From Megalopta genalis (taxonomy: Eukaryota > Arthropoda > Insecta > Hymenoptera > Halictidae): a DNA stretch of 64,000 nt. The DNA lies in contig NW_027476989.1 of the NCBI RefSeq assembly GCF_051020955.1, positions 1-64,000 on the forward strand, written 5' to 3'. The position numbers and the translations under genes are program-made. Shown one piece after another: positions 38,301 to 51,844 of the stretch (positions within the stretch are counted from its first letter, which is position 1; each line of letters starts with the position of its first letter). The notes beneath the pieces were generated by a model. That model was not told the origin of the DNA. It searched no databases and saw only the letters and a list, made by a program, of their open reading frames with translations.

Positions 38301-40367
38301 TGAAGCTAAATCATGTTTTTCGCTTGGATTTGAAACTAAGCCTTCTACTTCGCATTGAATTGAAGCTAAATCATGTGATTCGCTCGAATTTGAAACTAAC
38401 TCGGTTGTTTTGCTTGAATTCGAAGCTATATCACTTACACTCGAAAGTATTTGAATTTCAATCATTCGTTTCGCATGGATTTGAAGCTAAGGCTTCTAGT
38501 TCGCATTGATTTGAAGCTAAATCATGTGTTTCGCTTGGATTTGAAGCTAATTCGGTTATTTTGGATGCCGTTGAAGCTAAATCATGTATATCACAAGTAT
38601 TTGAAGCTGAACAATTTGTTTCGCATGAATATTAAGTTAAACCATGTGTTTCGCATGAGTATAAAGCTAAACCATGTGATTCGCATTGATTTGAAGCTAA
38701 ATCATGTGCTTCGCATGGATTTGAAGCTAACTCGTTTGTTTCGCATACATTTGAATCTAAATCACGTATATCACAACTATTTGAAGCTAAACTATTTGTT
38801 TCGCATGCAGTTGATGCTAAATCATGTATATCACAAGTATTTGAAGCTGAACCATTTGATTCTCGTGAAAATTAAGCTAAACCATGTGTTTCGCATGAAT
38901 TTGCAGCTAAATGATGTGTTTCACATGGATTTGAAGCTAACTCGTTTGTTTCGCCTGCATTTGAAGCTATATTACTTATATCGCAAGTATTTGAAGCTAA
39001 ATCATTTGTGTCGCATGGATTTGCAGCTAAGACTTCTATTTCGCATTGATTTGAACCTAAATCAACCGTTTCGCATTATTTGAAGCTATCTCGTTTGTTT
39101 CGCCTGCATTTGAAGCTATATCACTTATATTCGCAAGTATTTGAAGGTCAATCATTCGTTTCGCATGAATTTGAAGCTAAGCCTTCTACTTCGCATTGAT
39201 TTGAAGCTAAATCATGTGTTTCGCTTGGATTTGAAGCTAAGCCTTCTACTTCGCATTGATTGGAAGCTAAATCTTGTGTTTGGTATGGATTTGAAGCTAA
39301 CACGGTTGTTTCGCCTGCATTCGAAGTTATATCACGTATAATCGCAAGTATTTGAAGCTCAGTCATCCGTTTCGCATGGATTTGTAGCTAAGCGTTCTAC
39401 TTCGCATTGATTTGAAGCTAAATCATGTGTTTCGCTCGGATTTGAAGCTAACTCATTTGTTTCTCCTGCATTTGAACCAATATCACTTATATTCGCCAGT
39501 ATTTGTAGATATATCATTCGTTTCTCATGGATTTGTATCTAAGCCCCCTACTTCGTATTGATTTGAAGCTGAGCCATGTATTCGCTTGTATTTGAGGCCA
39601 ACTCGTTTGTTTCGCCTGCAGCAGAAGCTAAATCATGTATATCACAAGTATTTGAAGCTAAACCTATTGTTTCGCATTGATTTGTAGCTAAGACTTCTAC
39701 GTCGCACTGATTTGAAGCTAAATCATGTGTTTGGTTTGGATTTGAAGGTAACACGTTAGTTTCGCACGCAGATGAAGCTAAACCAAGTATATCACAAGTA
39801 TTTGAAGCTGAACCATTTGATTCGCATGAATATTAAGCTAAACCATGTGTTTCGCACGAATATTAAGCTAAACCATGTGTTTCGCATGAATTTGCAGCTA
39901 AATGATGTGTTTCACATGGATTTGATGCTAACTCGTTTGTTTCGCCTGCATTTGAAGCTATATTACTTATATCGCAAGTATTTGAAGCTAAATCATTTGT
40001 GTCGCATGGATTTGCAGCTAAGACTTCTATTTCGCATTGATTTGAACCTAAATCAACCGTTTCGCATTATTTGATGCTATCTCGTTTGTTTCGCCTGCAT
40101 TTGAAGCTATATCACTTATATTCGCAAGTATTTGAAGGTCAATCATTCGTTTCGCATGAATTTGAAGCTAAGCCTTCTACTTCGCATTGATTTGAAGCTA
40201 AATCATGTGTTTCGCTTGGATTTGAAGCTAAGCCTTCTACTTCGCATTGATTGGAAGCTAAATCTTGTGTTTGGTATGGATTTGAAGCTAACACGGTTGT
40301 TTCGCCTGCATTCGAAGTTATATCACGTATAATCGCAAGTATTTGAAGCTCAGTCATCCGTTTCGCA
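35311..40367. repeat. Mosaic region with a 991-bp tandem duplication
   Basis: It contains D-type modules near 36,035, 37,318, 38,890 and 39,880, and 31-bp monomers ending near 36,552, 37,756 and 39,348. About 38,880-39,430 is repeated at 39,871-40,421 with an offset of 991 bp (39,141 to 40,132; 39,148 to 40,139). A partial W module lies at 38,510-38,800. A two-base change adding length near 36,917 (GTATCTTGAAAC) is private. Confidence 0.7.
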
Positions 40368-43300
40368 TGGATTTGTAGCTAAGCCTTCTACTTCGCATTG
40401 ATTTGAAGCTAAATCATGTGTTTCGCTCGGATTTGAAGCTAACTCATTTGTTTCTCCTGCATTTGAACCAATATCACTTATATTCGCAAGTATTTGTAGA
40501 TAAATCATTCGTTTCTCATGGATTTGTATCTAAGCCACCTACTTCGTATTGATTTGAAGCTGAGCCATGTATTCGCTTGTATTTGAGGCCAACTCGTTTG
40601 TTTCGCCTGCAGTAGAAGCTATATCACTTATATTCGCAAGTATTTGAAGGTCAATCATTCGTTTCGCATGAATTTGAACATAAGCCTTCTACTTCGCATT
40701 GATTTGAAGCTAAATCATGTGTTTCGCTTGGATTTGAAGCTAAGCCTTCTACTTCGCATTGATTTGAAGCTAAATCATGTGTTTCGCTTGGATTTGAAAC
40801 TGAGCCTTCTACTTCGCATTGATTGGAAGATAAATCTTGTGTTTGGTATGGATTTGAAGCTAACACGGTTGTTTCGCCTGCATTCGAAGTTATATCACGT
40901 ATAATCGCAAGTATTTGAAGCTCAGTCATCCGTTTTGCATGGATTTGAAGCTAAGCCTTCTACTTCGCATTGATTTGAAGCTAAATCATATGTTTCGCTT
41001 GGATTTGAAGGTAACACGTTTGTTTCACTTGCAGTTGATGCTCATTCATGTATATCACAAGTATTTGTAGCTGAACCATTTGATTCTCGTGAAAATTAAG
41101 CTAAACCATGTTTTTGTAATGAATTTGAAGCTAAATCATGTGTTTCGCATGGATTTGAAGCCAACTCGTTCGTTCGCCTGCAGTTGATTCTAAATCATGT
41201 ATTTTACAAGTATTTGAACCTAAACAATTTGTTCCTCATGTATTTGAAGCTAAGCCTTCCACTTCGCATTGATGTGAAGCTAATTCATGTGTTTCGCTTG
41301 GATTTGAAGCTAAGCCTTCTACTTCGCATTGAATTGAAGCTAAATCATGTGTTTCGCATGAATTTGAATCTAACTCGTTTGTTTCGCCTGCAGTTGATTC
41401 TAAATCATGTATTTTACAAGTATTTGAACCTAAACCATTTGTTCCTCATGTATTTGAAGCTAAGCCTTCCACTTCGCATTGATGTGAAGCTAAATCATGT
41501 GTTTCGCTTGGATTTGAAGCTAACTCGATTGTTTCGAATGCAGTTGATGCTAAATCATGTATATCACAAGTATTTCAAGCTGAACCATTTGATTCTCGTG
41601 AAAATTAAGCTAAAGCATATGTTTCGCATGGATTTGAAGCTAAGGCTTCTAGTTCGCATTGATTTGAAGCTAAATCATGTGTTTCGCTTGGATTTGAAGC
41701 TAATTCGGTTATTTTGGATGCAGTTGAAGCTAAATCATGTATATCACAAGTATTTGAAGCTGAACAATTTGTTTCGCATGAATATTAAGCTAAACAATGT
41801 GATTCGCATTGATTTGAAGCTAAATCATGTGCTTCGCATGGATTTGAAGCTAACTCGTTTGTTTCGCATACATTTGAAGCTAAATCACGTATATCACAAC
41901 TATTTGAAGCTAAACTATTTGTTTCGCATGGATTCGATGATCAGCCTTCTATTTCGCATAGATTTGAAGCTAAATCATGTATATCACAAGTATTTGTAGC
42001 AAAACCATTTGTTTCGCATGGATTTGAAGCTAAGCCTTCTACTTCGCTTTGATTTGAAGCTAAATCATGTGTTCCGCATGGATTTGAAGCTAACTTGTTT
42101 GTTTCGCATGCAGTTGAAGCTAAATCATGTATATCACAAGTATTTGTATCAAAACCATTTGTTTCGCATGGATTTGAAGCTAAGCCTTCTACTCCGCATT
42201 GATTTGAAGCTAAATCATGTGCTTCGCATGGATTTGAAGCTAACTCGTTTGTTTCGCATGCCGTTGATGCTAAATCATGTATATCACAAGTATTTGAAGC
42301 TGAACCATTTGATTCTCGTGAAAATTAAGCTAAACCATGTGTTTCGCTTGGATTTGAAGCTAAGCCTTCTACTTCGCATTGATTTGAAGCTAAATCATGT
42401 GTTTCGCTTGGATTTGGAGCTAACTCGTTTGTTTCGCATGCCGTTGAAGCTAAATTATGTATATCACAAGTATTTGAAGCAAAACCATTTGATTCGCATG
42501 GATTTGAAACAAAGCCTTCTACTTCGCAATGATTTGAAGCTAAATCACGTTTTTCGCTTGGATTTGAAACTAAGCCTTCTACTTCGCATTGAATTGAAGC
42601 TAAATCATGTGTTTCGCATGAATTTGAATCTAACTCGTTTGTTTTGCTTGAATTCGAAGCTATATCTCTTACATTCGCAAGTATTTGAAGTTCAATCATC
42701 CGTTTCGCATGGATTTGAAGCTAAGCCTTCTACTTCGCATTGATTTGAAGCTAAATCATGTGTTTCGCTTGGATTTGAAGCTAACTCGTTTGTTTCGCAT
42801 ACATTTGAAGCTAAATCACGTATATCACAATTATTTGAAGCTAAACTATTTGTTTCGCATGGATTCGATGATCAGCCTTCTATTTCGCATAGATTTGAAG
42901 CTAAATCATGTATATCACAAGTATTTGAAGCAAAACCATTTGATTCGCATGTATTTGAAACAAAGCCTTCTACTTCGCATTGATTTGAAGCTAAATCATG
43001 TTTTTCGCTTGGATTTGAAACTAAGCCTTCTACTTCGCATTGAATTGAAGCTAAATCATGTGTTTCGCATGAATTTGAATCTAACTCGTTTGTTTTGCTT
43101 GAATTCGAAGCTATATCTCTTACATTCGCAATAATTTGAAGTTCAATCATCCGTTTCGCATGGATTTGAAGCTAACTCGTTCGTTTCGCACGCAGTTGAT
43201 GCTAAATCATGTATATCACAAGTATTTGAAGCTGAACCATTTGATTCTCGTGAAAATTAAGCTAAACCATGTGTTTCGCTTGGATTTGAAGCTAAGCCTT

Positions 43301-46300
43301 CTACTTCGCATTGATTTGAAGCTAAATCATGTGTTAGGCTTGGATTTGAAACTAAGCCTTCTTCTTCGCATTGATTGGAAGCTAAAACTTGTGTTTGGTA
43401 TGGATTTGAAGCTAACTCGTTTGTTTCGCCTGCATTCGAAGTTATATCACGTATAATCGCAAGTATTTGAAGCTCAGTCATCCGTTTCGCATGGATTTGA
43501 AGCTAAGCCATCTACTTCGCATTGATTTGAAGCTAAATCATATGTTTCGCTTGGATTTGAAGGTAACACGTTTGTTTCACTTGCAGTTGAAGCTCAATCA
43601 TGTATATCACAAGTATTTGAAGCTGAACAATTTGTTTCGCATGAATACTAAGTTAAACCATGTGTTTCGCATGAGTATTAAGCTAAACCATGTTTTTGTA
43701 ATGAATTTGAAGCTAAATCATGTGTTTCGCATGAATTTGAAGCCAACTCGTTTGTTTCGCCTGCAGTTGATTCTAAATCATGTATTTTACAAGTATTTGA
43801 ACCTAAACCATTTGTTCCTCATGTATTTGAAGCTAAGCCTTCCACTTCGCATTGATGTGAAGCTAAATCATGTGTTTCACTTGGATTTGAAGCTAACTCG
43901 ATTGTTTCGAATGCAGTTGATGCTAAATCATGTATATCACAAGTATTTGAAGCTGAACCATTTGATTCTCGTGAAAATTAAGCTAATCCATTTGTTTCGC
44001 TTGGATTTGAAGCTAAGCCTTCTACTTCGCATTGATTTGAAGCTAAATCATGTGTTTCGCTTGGATTTGAAACTAAGCCTTCTACTTCGCATTGATTTGA
44101 AGCTAAATCATGTGTTTCGCTTGGATTTGAAACAAAGCCTTCTACTTCGCATTGATTGGAAGCTAAATCTTGTGTTTGGTATGGATTTGAAGCTAACTCG
44201 TTTGTTTCGCCTGCATTCGAAGTTATACCACGTATAATCGCAAGTATTTGAAGCTCAGTCATCCGTTTCGCATGGATTTGAAGCTAAGCCTTCTACTTCG
44301 CATTGATTTGAAGCTAAATCATATGTTTCGCTTGCATTTGAAGGTAACACGTTTATTTCACTTGCAGTTGAATCTCAGTCATGTATATCACAAGTATTTG
44401 AAGCTGAACAATTTGTTTCGCATGAATACTAAGTTAAACCATGTGTTTCGCATGAGTATTAAGCTAAACCATGTTTTTGTAAGGAATTTGAAGCTAAATC
44501 ATGTGTTTCGCATGGATTTGAAGCTAACTCGTTTGTTTCGCCTGCATTTGAAGTTATATTACTTATATCGCAAGTATTTGAAGCTAAATCATTTGTGTCG
44601 CATGGATTTGCAGCTAAGACTTCTATTTCGCATTGATTAGAACCTAAATCAACCGTTTCGCATGTATTTGAAGCTATCTCGTTTGTTTCGCCTGCATTTG
44701 AAGCTATATCACTTATATTCGCAAGTATTTGAAGGTCAATCATTCGTTTCGCATGGATTTCAAGCTAAGGCTTCTAGTTCGCATTGATTTGAAGCTAAAT
44801 CATACGTTTCGCTTGGATTTGAAGGTAACACGTTTGTTTCACTTGCAGTTGAAGCTCAATCATGTATATCACAAGTATTTGAAGCTGAACAATTTGTTTC
44901 GCATCAATACTAAGTTAAACCATGTGTTTCGCATGAGTATTGAGTTAAACCAAGTTTTTGTAATGAATTTGAAGCTAAATCATGTGTTTCGCATGGGTTT
45001 GAAGCCAACTCGTTTGTTTCGCCTGCAGTTGATTCTAAATCATGTATTTTACAAGTATTTGATCCTAAACCATTTGTTCCTCATGTATTTGAAGCTAAGC
45101 CTTCCACTTCGCATTGATGTGAAGCTAAATCATGTGTTTCGCTTGGATTTGAAGCTAACTCGATTGTTTCGAATGCAGTTGATGCTAAATCATGTATATC
45201 ACAAGTATTTGAAGCTGAACCATTTGATTCACGTGAAAATTAAGCTAATCCATTTGTTTCGCTTGGATTTGAAGCTAAGCCTTCTACTTCGCATTGATTT
45301 GAAGCTAAATCATGTGTTTCGCATGAATTTGCAGCTAAATGATGTGTTTCACATGGATTTGAAGCTAACTCGTTTGTTTCGTCTGCATTTGAAGTTATAT
45401 TACTTATATCGAAAGTATTTGAAGCTAAATCATTTGTGTCGCATGGATTTGCAGCTAAGACTTCTATTTCGCATTGATTTGAACCTAAATCAACCGTTTC
45501 GTATGTATTTGAAGCTATCTCGTTTGTTTCGCCTGCATTTGAAGCTATATCACTTATATTCGCAAGTATTTGAAGGTCAATGATTCGTTTCGCATGAATT
45601 TGAAGCTAAGCGTTCTACTTCGCATTGATTTGAAGCTAAATCATGTTTTTCGCTTGGATTTGAAACTAAGCCTTCTACTTCGCATTGAATTGAAGCTAAA
45701 TCATGTGTTTCGCATGAATTTGAATCTAACTCGTTTGTTTTGCTTGAATTCGAAGCTATATCTCTTACATTCGCAAGTATTTGAAGTTCAATCATTCGTT
45801 TCGCATGGATTTGAAGCTAAGGCTTCTAGTTCGCATTGATTTGAAGCTAAATCATATGTTTCGCTTGGATTTGAAGGTAACACGTTTGTTTCACTTGCAG
45901 TTGAAGCTCAATCATGTATATCACAAGTATTTGAAGCTGAACAATTTGTTTCGCATGAATACTAAGTTAAACCATGTGTTTCGCATGAGTATTAAGCTAA
46001 ACCAAGTTTTTGTAATGAATTTGAAGCTAAATCATGTGTTTCGCATGGATTTGAAGCCAACTCGATTGTTTCGCCTGCAGTTGATTCTAAATCATGTATT
46101 TTACAAGTATTTGATCCTAAACCATTTGTTCCTCATGTATTTGAAGCTAAGCCTTCCACTTCGCATTGATGTGAAGCTAAATCATGTGTTTCGCTTGGAT
46201 TTGAAGCTAACTCGATTGTTTCGAATGCAGTTGAAGCTAAATCATGTATATCACAAGTATTTGAAGCTGAACAATTTGTTTCGCATGAATATTAAGTTAA

Positions 46301-47660
46301 ACCATGTGTTTCGCATGGGTATTAAGCTAAACCTTGTGATTCGCATTGATTTGAAGCTAAATCATGTGCTTCGCATGGATTTGAAGCTAACTCGTTTGTT
46401 TCGCATACATTTGAAGCTAAATCACGTATATCACAACTATATGAAGCTAAACTATTTGTTTCGCATGGATTCGATCATCAGCCTTCTATTTCGCATAGAT
46501 TTGAAGCTAAATCATGTATATCACAAGTATTTGTATCAAAACCATTTGTTTCGCATGGATTTGAAGCTAAGCCTTCTACTTCTCATTGATTTGAAGATAA
46601 ATCATGCGTTTCGCATGGTTTTGAAGCTAACTCGTTTGTTTCGCATGCAGTTGATGCTAAATCATGTATATCACAAGTATTTGAACCTGAACCAATTGAT
46701 TCTCGTGAAAATTAAGCTAAACCATGTGTTTCGCTTGGATTTGAAGGTAACACGTTTGTTTCACTTGCAGTTGAAGCTCAATCATGTATATCACATGTAT
46801 TTGAAGCTGAACAATTTGTTTCGCATGAATACTAAGTTAAACCATGTGTTTCGCATGAGTAATAAGCTAAACCATGTTTTTGCAATGAATTTGTACCTAA
46901 ACCATTTGTTCCTCATGTATTTGAAGCTAAGCCTTCCACTTCGCATTGATGTGAAGCTAAATCATGTCTTTCGCTTGGATTTGAAGCTAACTCGATTGTT
47001 TCGAATGCAGTTGAAGCTAAATCATGTATATCACAAGTATTTGAAGCTGAACAATTTGTTTCGCATGAATATTATGTTAAACCATGTGTTTCGCATGAGT
47101 ATTAAGCTAAACCTTGTGATTCGCATTGATTTGAAGCTAAATCATGTGCTTCGCATGGATTTGAAGCTAACTCGTTTGTTTCGCATACATTTGAAGCTAA
47201 ATCACGTATATCACAACTATATGAAGCTAAACTATTTGTTTCGCATGGATTCGATCATCAGCCTTCTATTTCGCATAGATTTGAAGCTAAATCATGTATA
47301 TCACAAGTATTTGTAGCTGAACCATTTGATTCGCATGAATATTAAGCTAAACCATGTGTTTCGCATGAATATTAAGCTAGACCAAGTGTTTCGCATCAAT
47401 TGGAAGATAAAGCATGTGTTTCACATGGACTTGAAGCTGACTCGTTTGTTTCGCCTGCATTTGAAGCTATATCACTTCTATCGCAAGTATTTGAATCTAA
47501 ATCATTTGTGTCGCATGGATTTGCAGCTAAGACTTCTATTTCGCATTGATTTGAACCTAAATCAACCGTTTCGCATGTATTTGAAGCTATCTCGTTTGTT
47601 TCGCCTGCATTTGAAGCTATATCACTTATATTCGCAAGTATTTGAAGGTCAATCATTCGT
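40368..47660. repeat. Long segmental repeat, copy 2 (partner 27,960-35,310)
   Basis: This is collinear with copy 1 at offsets between about 12.35 and 13.04 kb; the variation reflects gains and losses of whole monomers. It also contains the 41,730-42,930 segment shared with 25,000-26,200. The stretch 43,467-44,237 is a 256-codon plus-strand frame of 781-type organisation. One plus-strand frame is open for 511 codons at 45,781-47,316; see the separate entry. Confidence 0.65.
45781..47316 (+). other. Longest open frame (511 codons), probably not a gene
   Basis: This plus-strand frame is open only because no 31-bp monomer falls inside the segment. It encodes tandem decapeptides of the form LKLNHVFRMD with variants such as LKLTRLFRMQ and LKLSLLLRID. 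It has no ATG-led start that stands out, no signal peptide, and no end different from the rest of the satellite. Near-identical sister segments at 32,741-34,280 and 47,913-49,448 are broken by frameshifts. The related frame at 16,553-17,545 (330 codons) has the same character. I treat it as a by-product of a 30-bp period and low stop content. Confidence 0.75.
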
Positions 47661-49448
47661 TTCGCATGAATTTGAATCTAAGCCTTCTACTTCGTATTGA
47701 TTTGAAGTTAAATCATGTGTTTCGCTCGGATTTGAAGCTAAGCCTTCTACTTCGCATTGATTTGAAGCTAAATCATGTGTTTCGCTTGGATTTGAAACTG
47801 AGCCTTCTACTTCGCATTGATTGGAAGCTAAATCTTGTGTTTGGTATGGATTTGAAGCTAACTCGGTTGTTTCGCCTGCATTCGAAGTTATATCACGTAT
47901 AATCGCAAGTATTTGAAGCTCAGTCATCCGTTTCGCATGGATTTGAAGCTAAGCCTTCTACTTCGCATTGATTTGAAGCTAAATCATATGTTTCGCTTGG
48001 ATTTGAAGGTAACACGTTTGTTTCACTTGCAGTTGAAGCTCAATCATGTATATCACAAGTATTTGAAGCTGAACAATTTGTCTCGCATGAATACTAAGTT
48101 AAACCATGTGTTTCGCCTGAGTATTAAGCTAAACCATGTTTTTGTAATGAATTTGAAGCTAAATCATGTGTTTCGCATGGATTTGAAGCCAACTCGATTG
48201 ATTCGCCTGCAGTTGATTCTAAATCATGTATTTTACAAGTATTTGATCCTAAACCATTTGTTCCTCATGTATTTGAAGCTAAGCCTTCCACTTCGCATTG
48301 ATGTGAAGCTAAATCATGTGTTTCGCTTGGATTTGAAGCTAACTCGATTGTTTCGAATGCAGTTGAAGCTAAATCATGTATATCACAAGTATTTGAAGCT
48401 GAACAATTTGTTTCGCATGAATATTAAGTTAAACCATGTGTTTCGCATGGGTATTAAGGTAAACCTTGTGATTCGCATTGATTTGAAGCTAAATCATGTG
48501 CTTCGCATGGATTTGAAGCTAACTCGTTTGTTTCGCATACATTTGAAGCTAAATCACGTATATCACAACTATATGAAGCTAAACTATTTGTTTCGCATGG
48601 ATTCGATCATCAGCCTTCTATTTCGCATAGATTTGTAGCTAAATCATGTATATCACAAGTATTTGTATCAAAACCATTTGTTTCGCATGGATTTGAAGCT
48701 AAGCCTTCTACTTCTCATTGATTTGAAGATAAATCATGCGTTTCGCATGGTTTTGAAGCTAACTCGTTTGTTTCGCATGCAGTTGATGCTAAATCATGTA
48801 TATCACAAGTATTTGAACCTGAACCAATTGATTCTCGTGAAAATTAAGCTAAACCATGTGTTTCGCTTGGATTTGAAGGTAACACGTTTGTTTCACTTGC
48901 AGTTGAAGCTCAATCATGTATATCACAAGTATTTGAAGCTGAACAATTTGTTTCGCATGAATACTAAGTTAAACCATGTGTTTCGCATGAGTAATAAGCT
49001 AAACCATGTTTTTGCAATGAATTTGTACCTAAACCATTTGTTCCTCATGTATTTGAAGCTAAGCCTTCCACTTCGCATTGATGTGAAGCTAAATCATGTC
49101 TTTCGCTTGGATTTGAAGCTAACTCGATTGTTTCGAATGCAGTTGAAGCTAAATCATGTATATCACAAGTATTTGAAGCTGAACAATTTGTTTCGCATGA
49201 ATATTAAGTTAAACCATGTGTTTCGCATGAGTATTAAGCTAAACCTTGTGATTCGCATTGATTTGAAGCTAAATCATGTGCTTCGCATGGATTTGAAGCT
49301 AACTCGTTTGTTTCGCATACATTTGAAGCTAAATCACGTATATCACAACTATATGAAGCTAAACTATTTGTTTCGCATGGATTCGATCATCAGCCTTCTA
49401 TTTCGCATAGATTTGAAGCTAAATCATGTATATCACAAGTATTTGTAG
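45840..49448. repeat. 2,132-bp tandem duplication
   Basis: The segment 45,840-47,315 is repeated at 47,972-49,448, with landmarks 2,132 bp apart (45,841 to 47,973; 46,531 to 48,663). Between the two lie a D module (47,396-47,656) and a 31-bp-monomer block. A third copy lies at about 32,810-34,280. Shared rare markers are GATTCGATCATCAGCC, ATATGAAGCTAAACTATTTG and AATTTGTACCTAAACC; the last reads GAACCTAAACC in the 33-kb copy. Confidence 0.82.
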
Positions 49449-51844
49449 CAAAACCATTTGTTCCTCATGTATTTGAAGCTAAGCCGTCCACTTCGCATTC
49501 ATGTGAAGCTAAATCATGTGTTTGCTTGGATTTGAAGCTAACTCGATTGTTTCGAATGCAGTTGATGCTAAATCATGTATATCACAAGTATTTGAATCTG
49601 AACCATTTGATTCTCGTGAAAATTAAGCTAAATCATGTGTTTCGCATGAATTTGAAGCTAAATCATGTATATCACAAGTATTTGAAGATAAACCATTTGT
49701 TTCGCATAGATTTGAAGCTAAGCCTTCTACTTCGCATTGATTTCAAGCTAAATCATGTGTTTCGAATGGATTTGAAGCTAAGCCTTCTACTTCGCAAATG
49801 ATTTGAAGCTAAATCATGTGTTTCGCTTGGATTTGAAGCTAACCTATTTTGATTATTCATGCAGATGACGCCAAATCGTGTATAAAAAAAGGATTTGAAG
49901 CTAAACCATTTGTTTTGCATGGTTTCGAAGATAAGTCTTCTTCTTCGCATTGAGATGAAGCTAAATCATGTGATTCGAATTGATTTGAAGCTAACTCGTT
50001 TGTTTCGTCTGCATTTGAAGCTATGTCACTTATATTCGCAAGTATTTGAAGCTAAATCATTTGTGTCGCATGGATTTGATGCTAAGCCTACGGCTTCGCA
50101 TTGATTTGAAGCTACATCATGCGTTTCGCATGAATTTGAAGCTAACTCGTTTGTTTCGCATTCATTTGAAGCTATATCACTTATATTCGCAAGTATTTGA
50201 AGGTCAATCATTCGTTTCGCATGAATTTGAATCTAAGCCATCTACTTCGCATTGATTTGAAGCTGAATCATGTGTTTCGCATGGATTTGAAGATAACTCG
50301 TTTGTTTCGCATGCAGTTGGTGCTAAATCATGTATATCACAAGTATTTGAAGCTGAAGCATTTGATTCTCTTGAATATTAAGCTAAACCATGTGTTTCGC
50401 ATGAATATTAAGATAAACCAATTGTTTCGCATGAATTGAAGATAAATCATGTGTTTCACACGGATTTGAAGCTGAGTCGTTTGTTTCGCCTACATTTGAA
50501 GCTATATCACTTATATCGCAAGTGTTTGAAGCTAAACCATTCGTTTCGCATGGATTTGAATCTAAGCCATCTACTTCGCATTGATTTGAAGCAGAATCAT
50601 GTGTTTCGCTTGGATTTCAAGTTCACTCGTTTGTTTCGCATGCATTTATAGCTATATCACTTATATCGCAAGTATATGAATCTAAATAATGTGTATCGCA
50701 TGGATTTGATGCTAATCCTTCTACTCCGCATGTTTTGAAGCTAAATCATGTGTTTCGTATCGATTTGAAGCTAACTCGTTTGTTTCGCCTTCATTTGAAG
50801 CTTAATCATGTATATCACAAGTATTTGAAGCTGAACCATTTGTTTCGCATTGTTTTGAAGATAAGCCTTCTACTTCCCATTGATTTGAAGCTAAAGCATG
50901 TGATTCGCATGGATTTGAATCTAGCTCGTTTGTTTCGCATGCATTTGAAGCTATTTCACTTATATTCGCAAGTACTTGTAAGTTAATCATTCGCTTCGCA
51001 TGGATTAGCAGCTAAGCCTTCAACTTCGCATTGATTTGAAGCTAAATCATGTGTTTCGCTTGGATTTGAAGCTAACTCGTTTGTTTAGCATGCTATTCCA
51101 GCTAAATCATGTATATCACAAGTATTTGTAGCTCATTCATTTGATTCGCATGGATTTGAAACTAAGCCTTCTACTTCAAATTAAGTTGAAGCTAAATCAT
51201 GTGTTTCGCCTGGATTTGAAGCTAACCCGTTTGTTGCGCACGCAGTTGGTGCTAAATCATGTATATCACAAGTATTTGAAGCTGAACCATTTGATTCTCA
51301 TGAATATTAAGCTAAACCATGTGTTTCTCATGAATATTAAGATAAACCAAGTGTTTCGCATGAATTTGAAAATAAATCATGTGTTTCACATGGATTTGAA
51401 GCTGACTCGTTTGTTTCGCCTGCATTTGAAGCTATATCACTTATATCGCAAGTATTTGAAGCTAAACCATTCGTTTCGCATGGATTTGAAACTAAGCCAT
51501 CTACTTCGCATTGATTTGAAGCAGAATCATGTGTTTCGCTTGGATTTGAAGTTCACTCGTTTGTTTTGCCTGCATTTAAAGCTATATCACTTATATCGCA
51601 AGTATATGAATCTAAATAATCTGTATCGCATGGATTTGATGCTAATCCTTCTACTTCGCATTGATTTGAAGCTAAATCATGTGTTTCGCATCGATTTGAA
51701 GCTAACTGGTTTCTTTCGCCTGCATTCGAAGTTATATCACGTATAATCGCAAGAATTTGAAGCTCAGTCATTCGTTTCGCATGGATTTGAAGCTAAGCCT
51801 TCTACTTCGCAATGATTTGAAGCTAAATCATATGTTTCGTATGG
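49449..51844. repeat. Boundary region between core and right-hand family
   Basis: Core-type monomers end by about 49,640. The rare poly-A variant follows at 49,851-49,890 and its neighbourhood matches the left edge (921-961 and 1,215-1,365). From about 50,440 the sequence matches 54,430-55,660 at an offset of 3,989 bp (50,735 to 54,724; 51,141 to 55,130), so this is an older, more diverged relative of the 2,640-bp HOR. There is an A-rich junction CGCAAATGATTTG near 49,793. Confidence 0.7.

Noticed and set aside
45781..47316. Giant repeat-protein gene on the plus strand
   Set aside because: The frame is closed at every 31-bp monomer, sister copies are frameshifted, there is no distinct N- or C-terminal sequence, and open frames occur on both strands over the same DNA. 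They follow from a 30-bp period with few stop codons.
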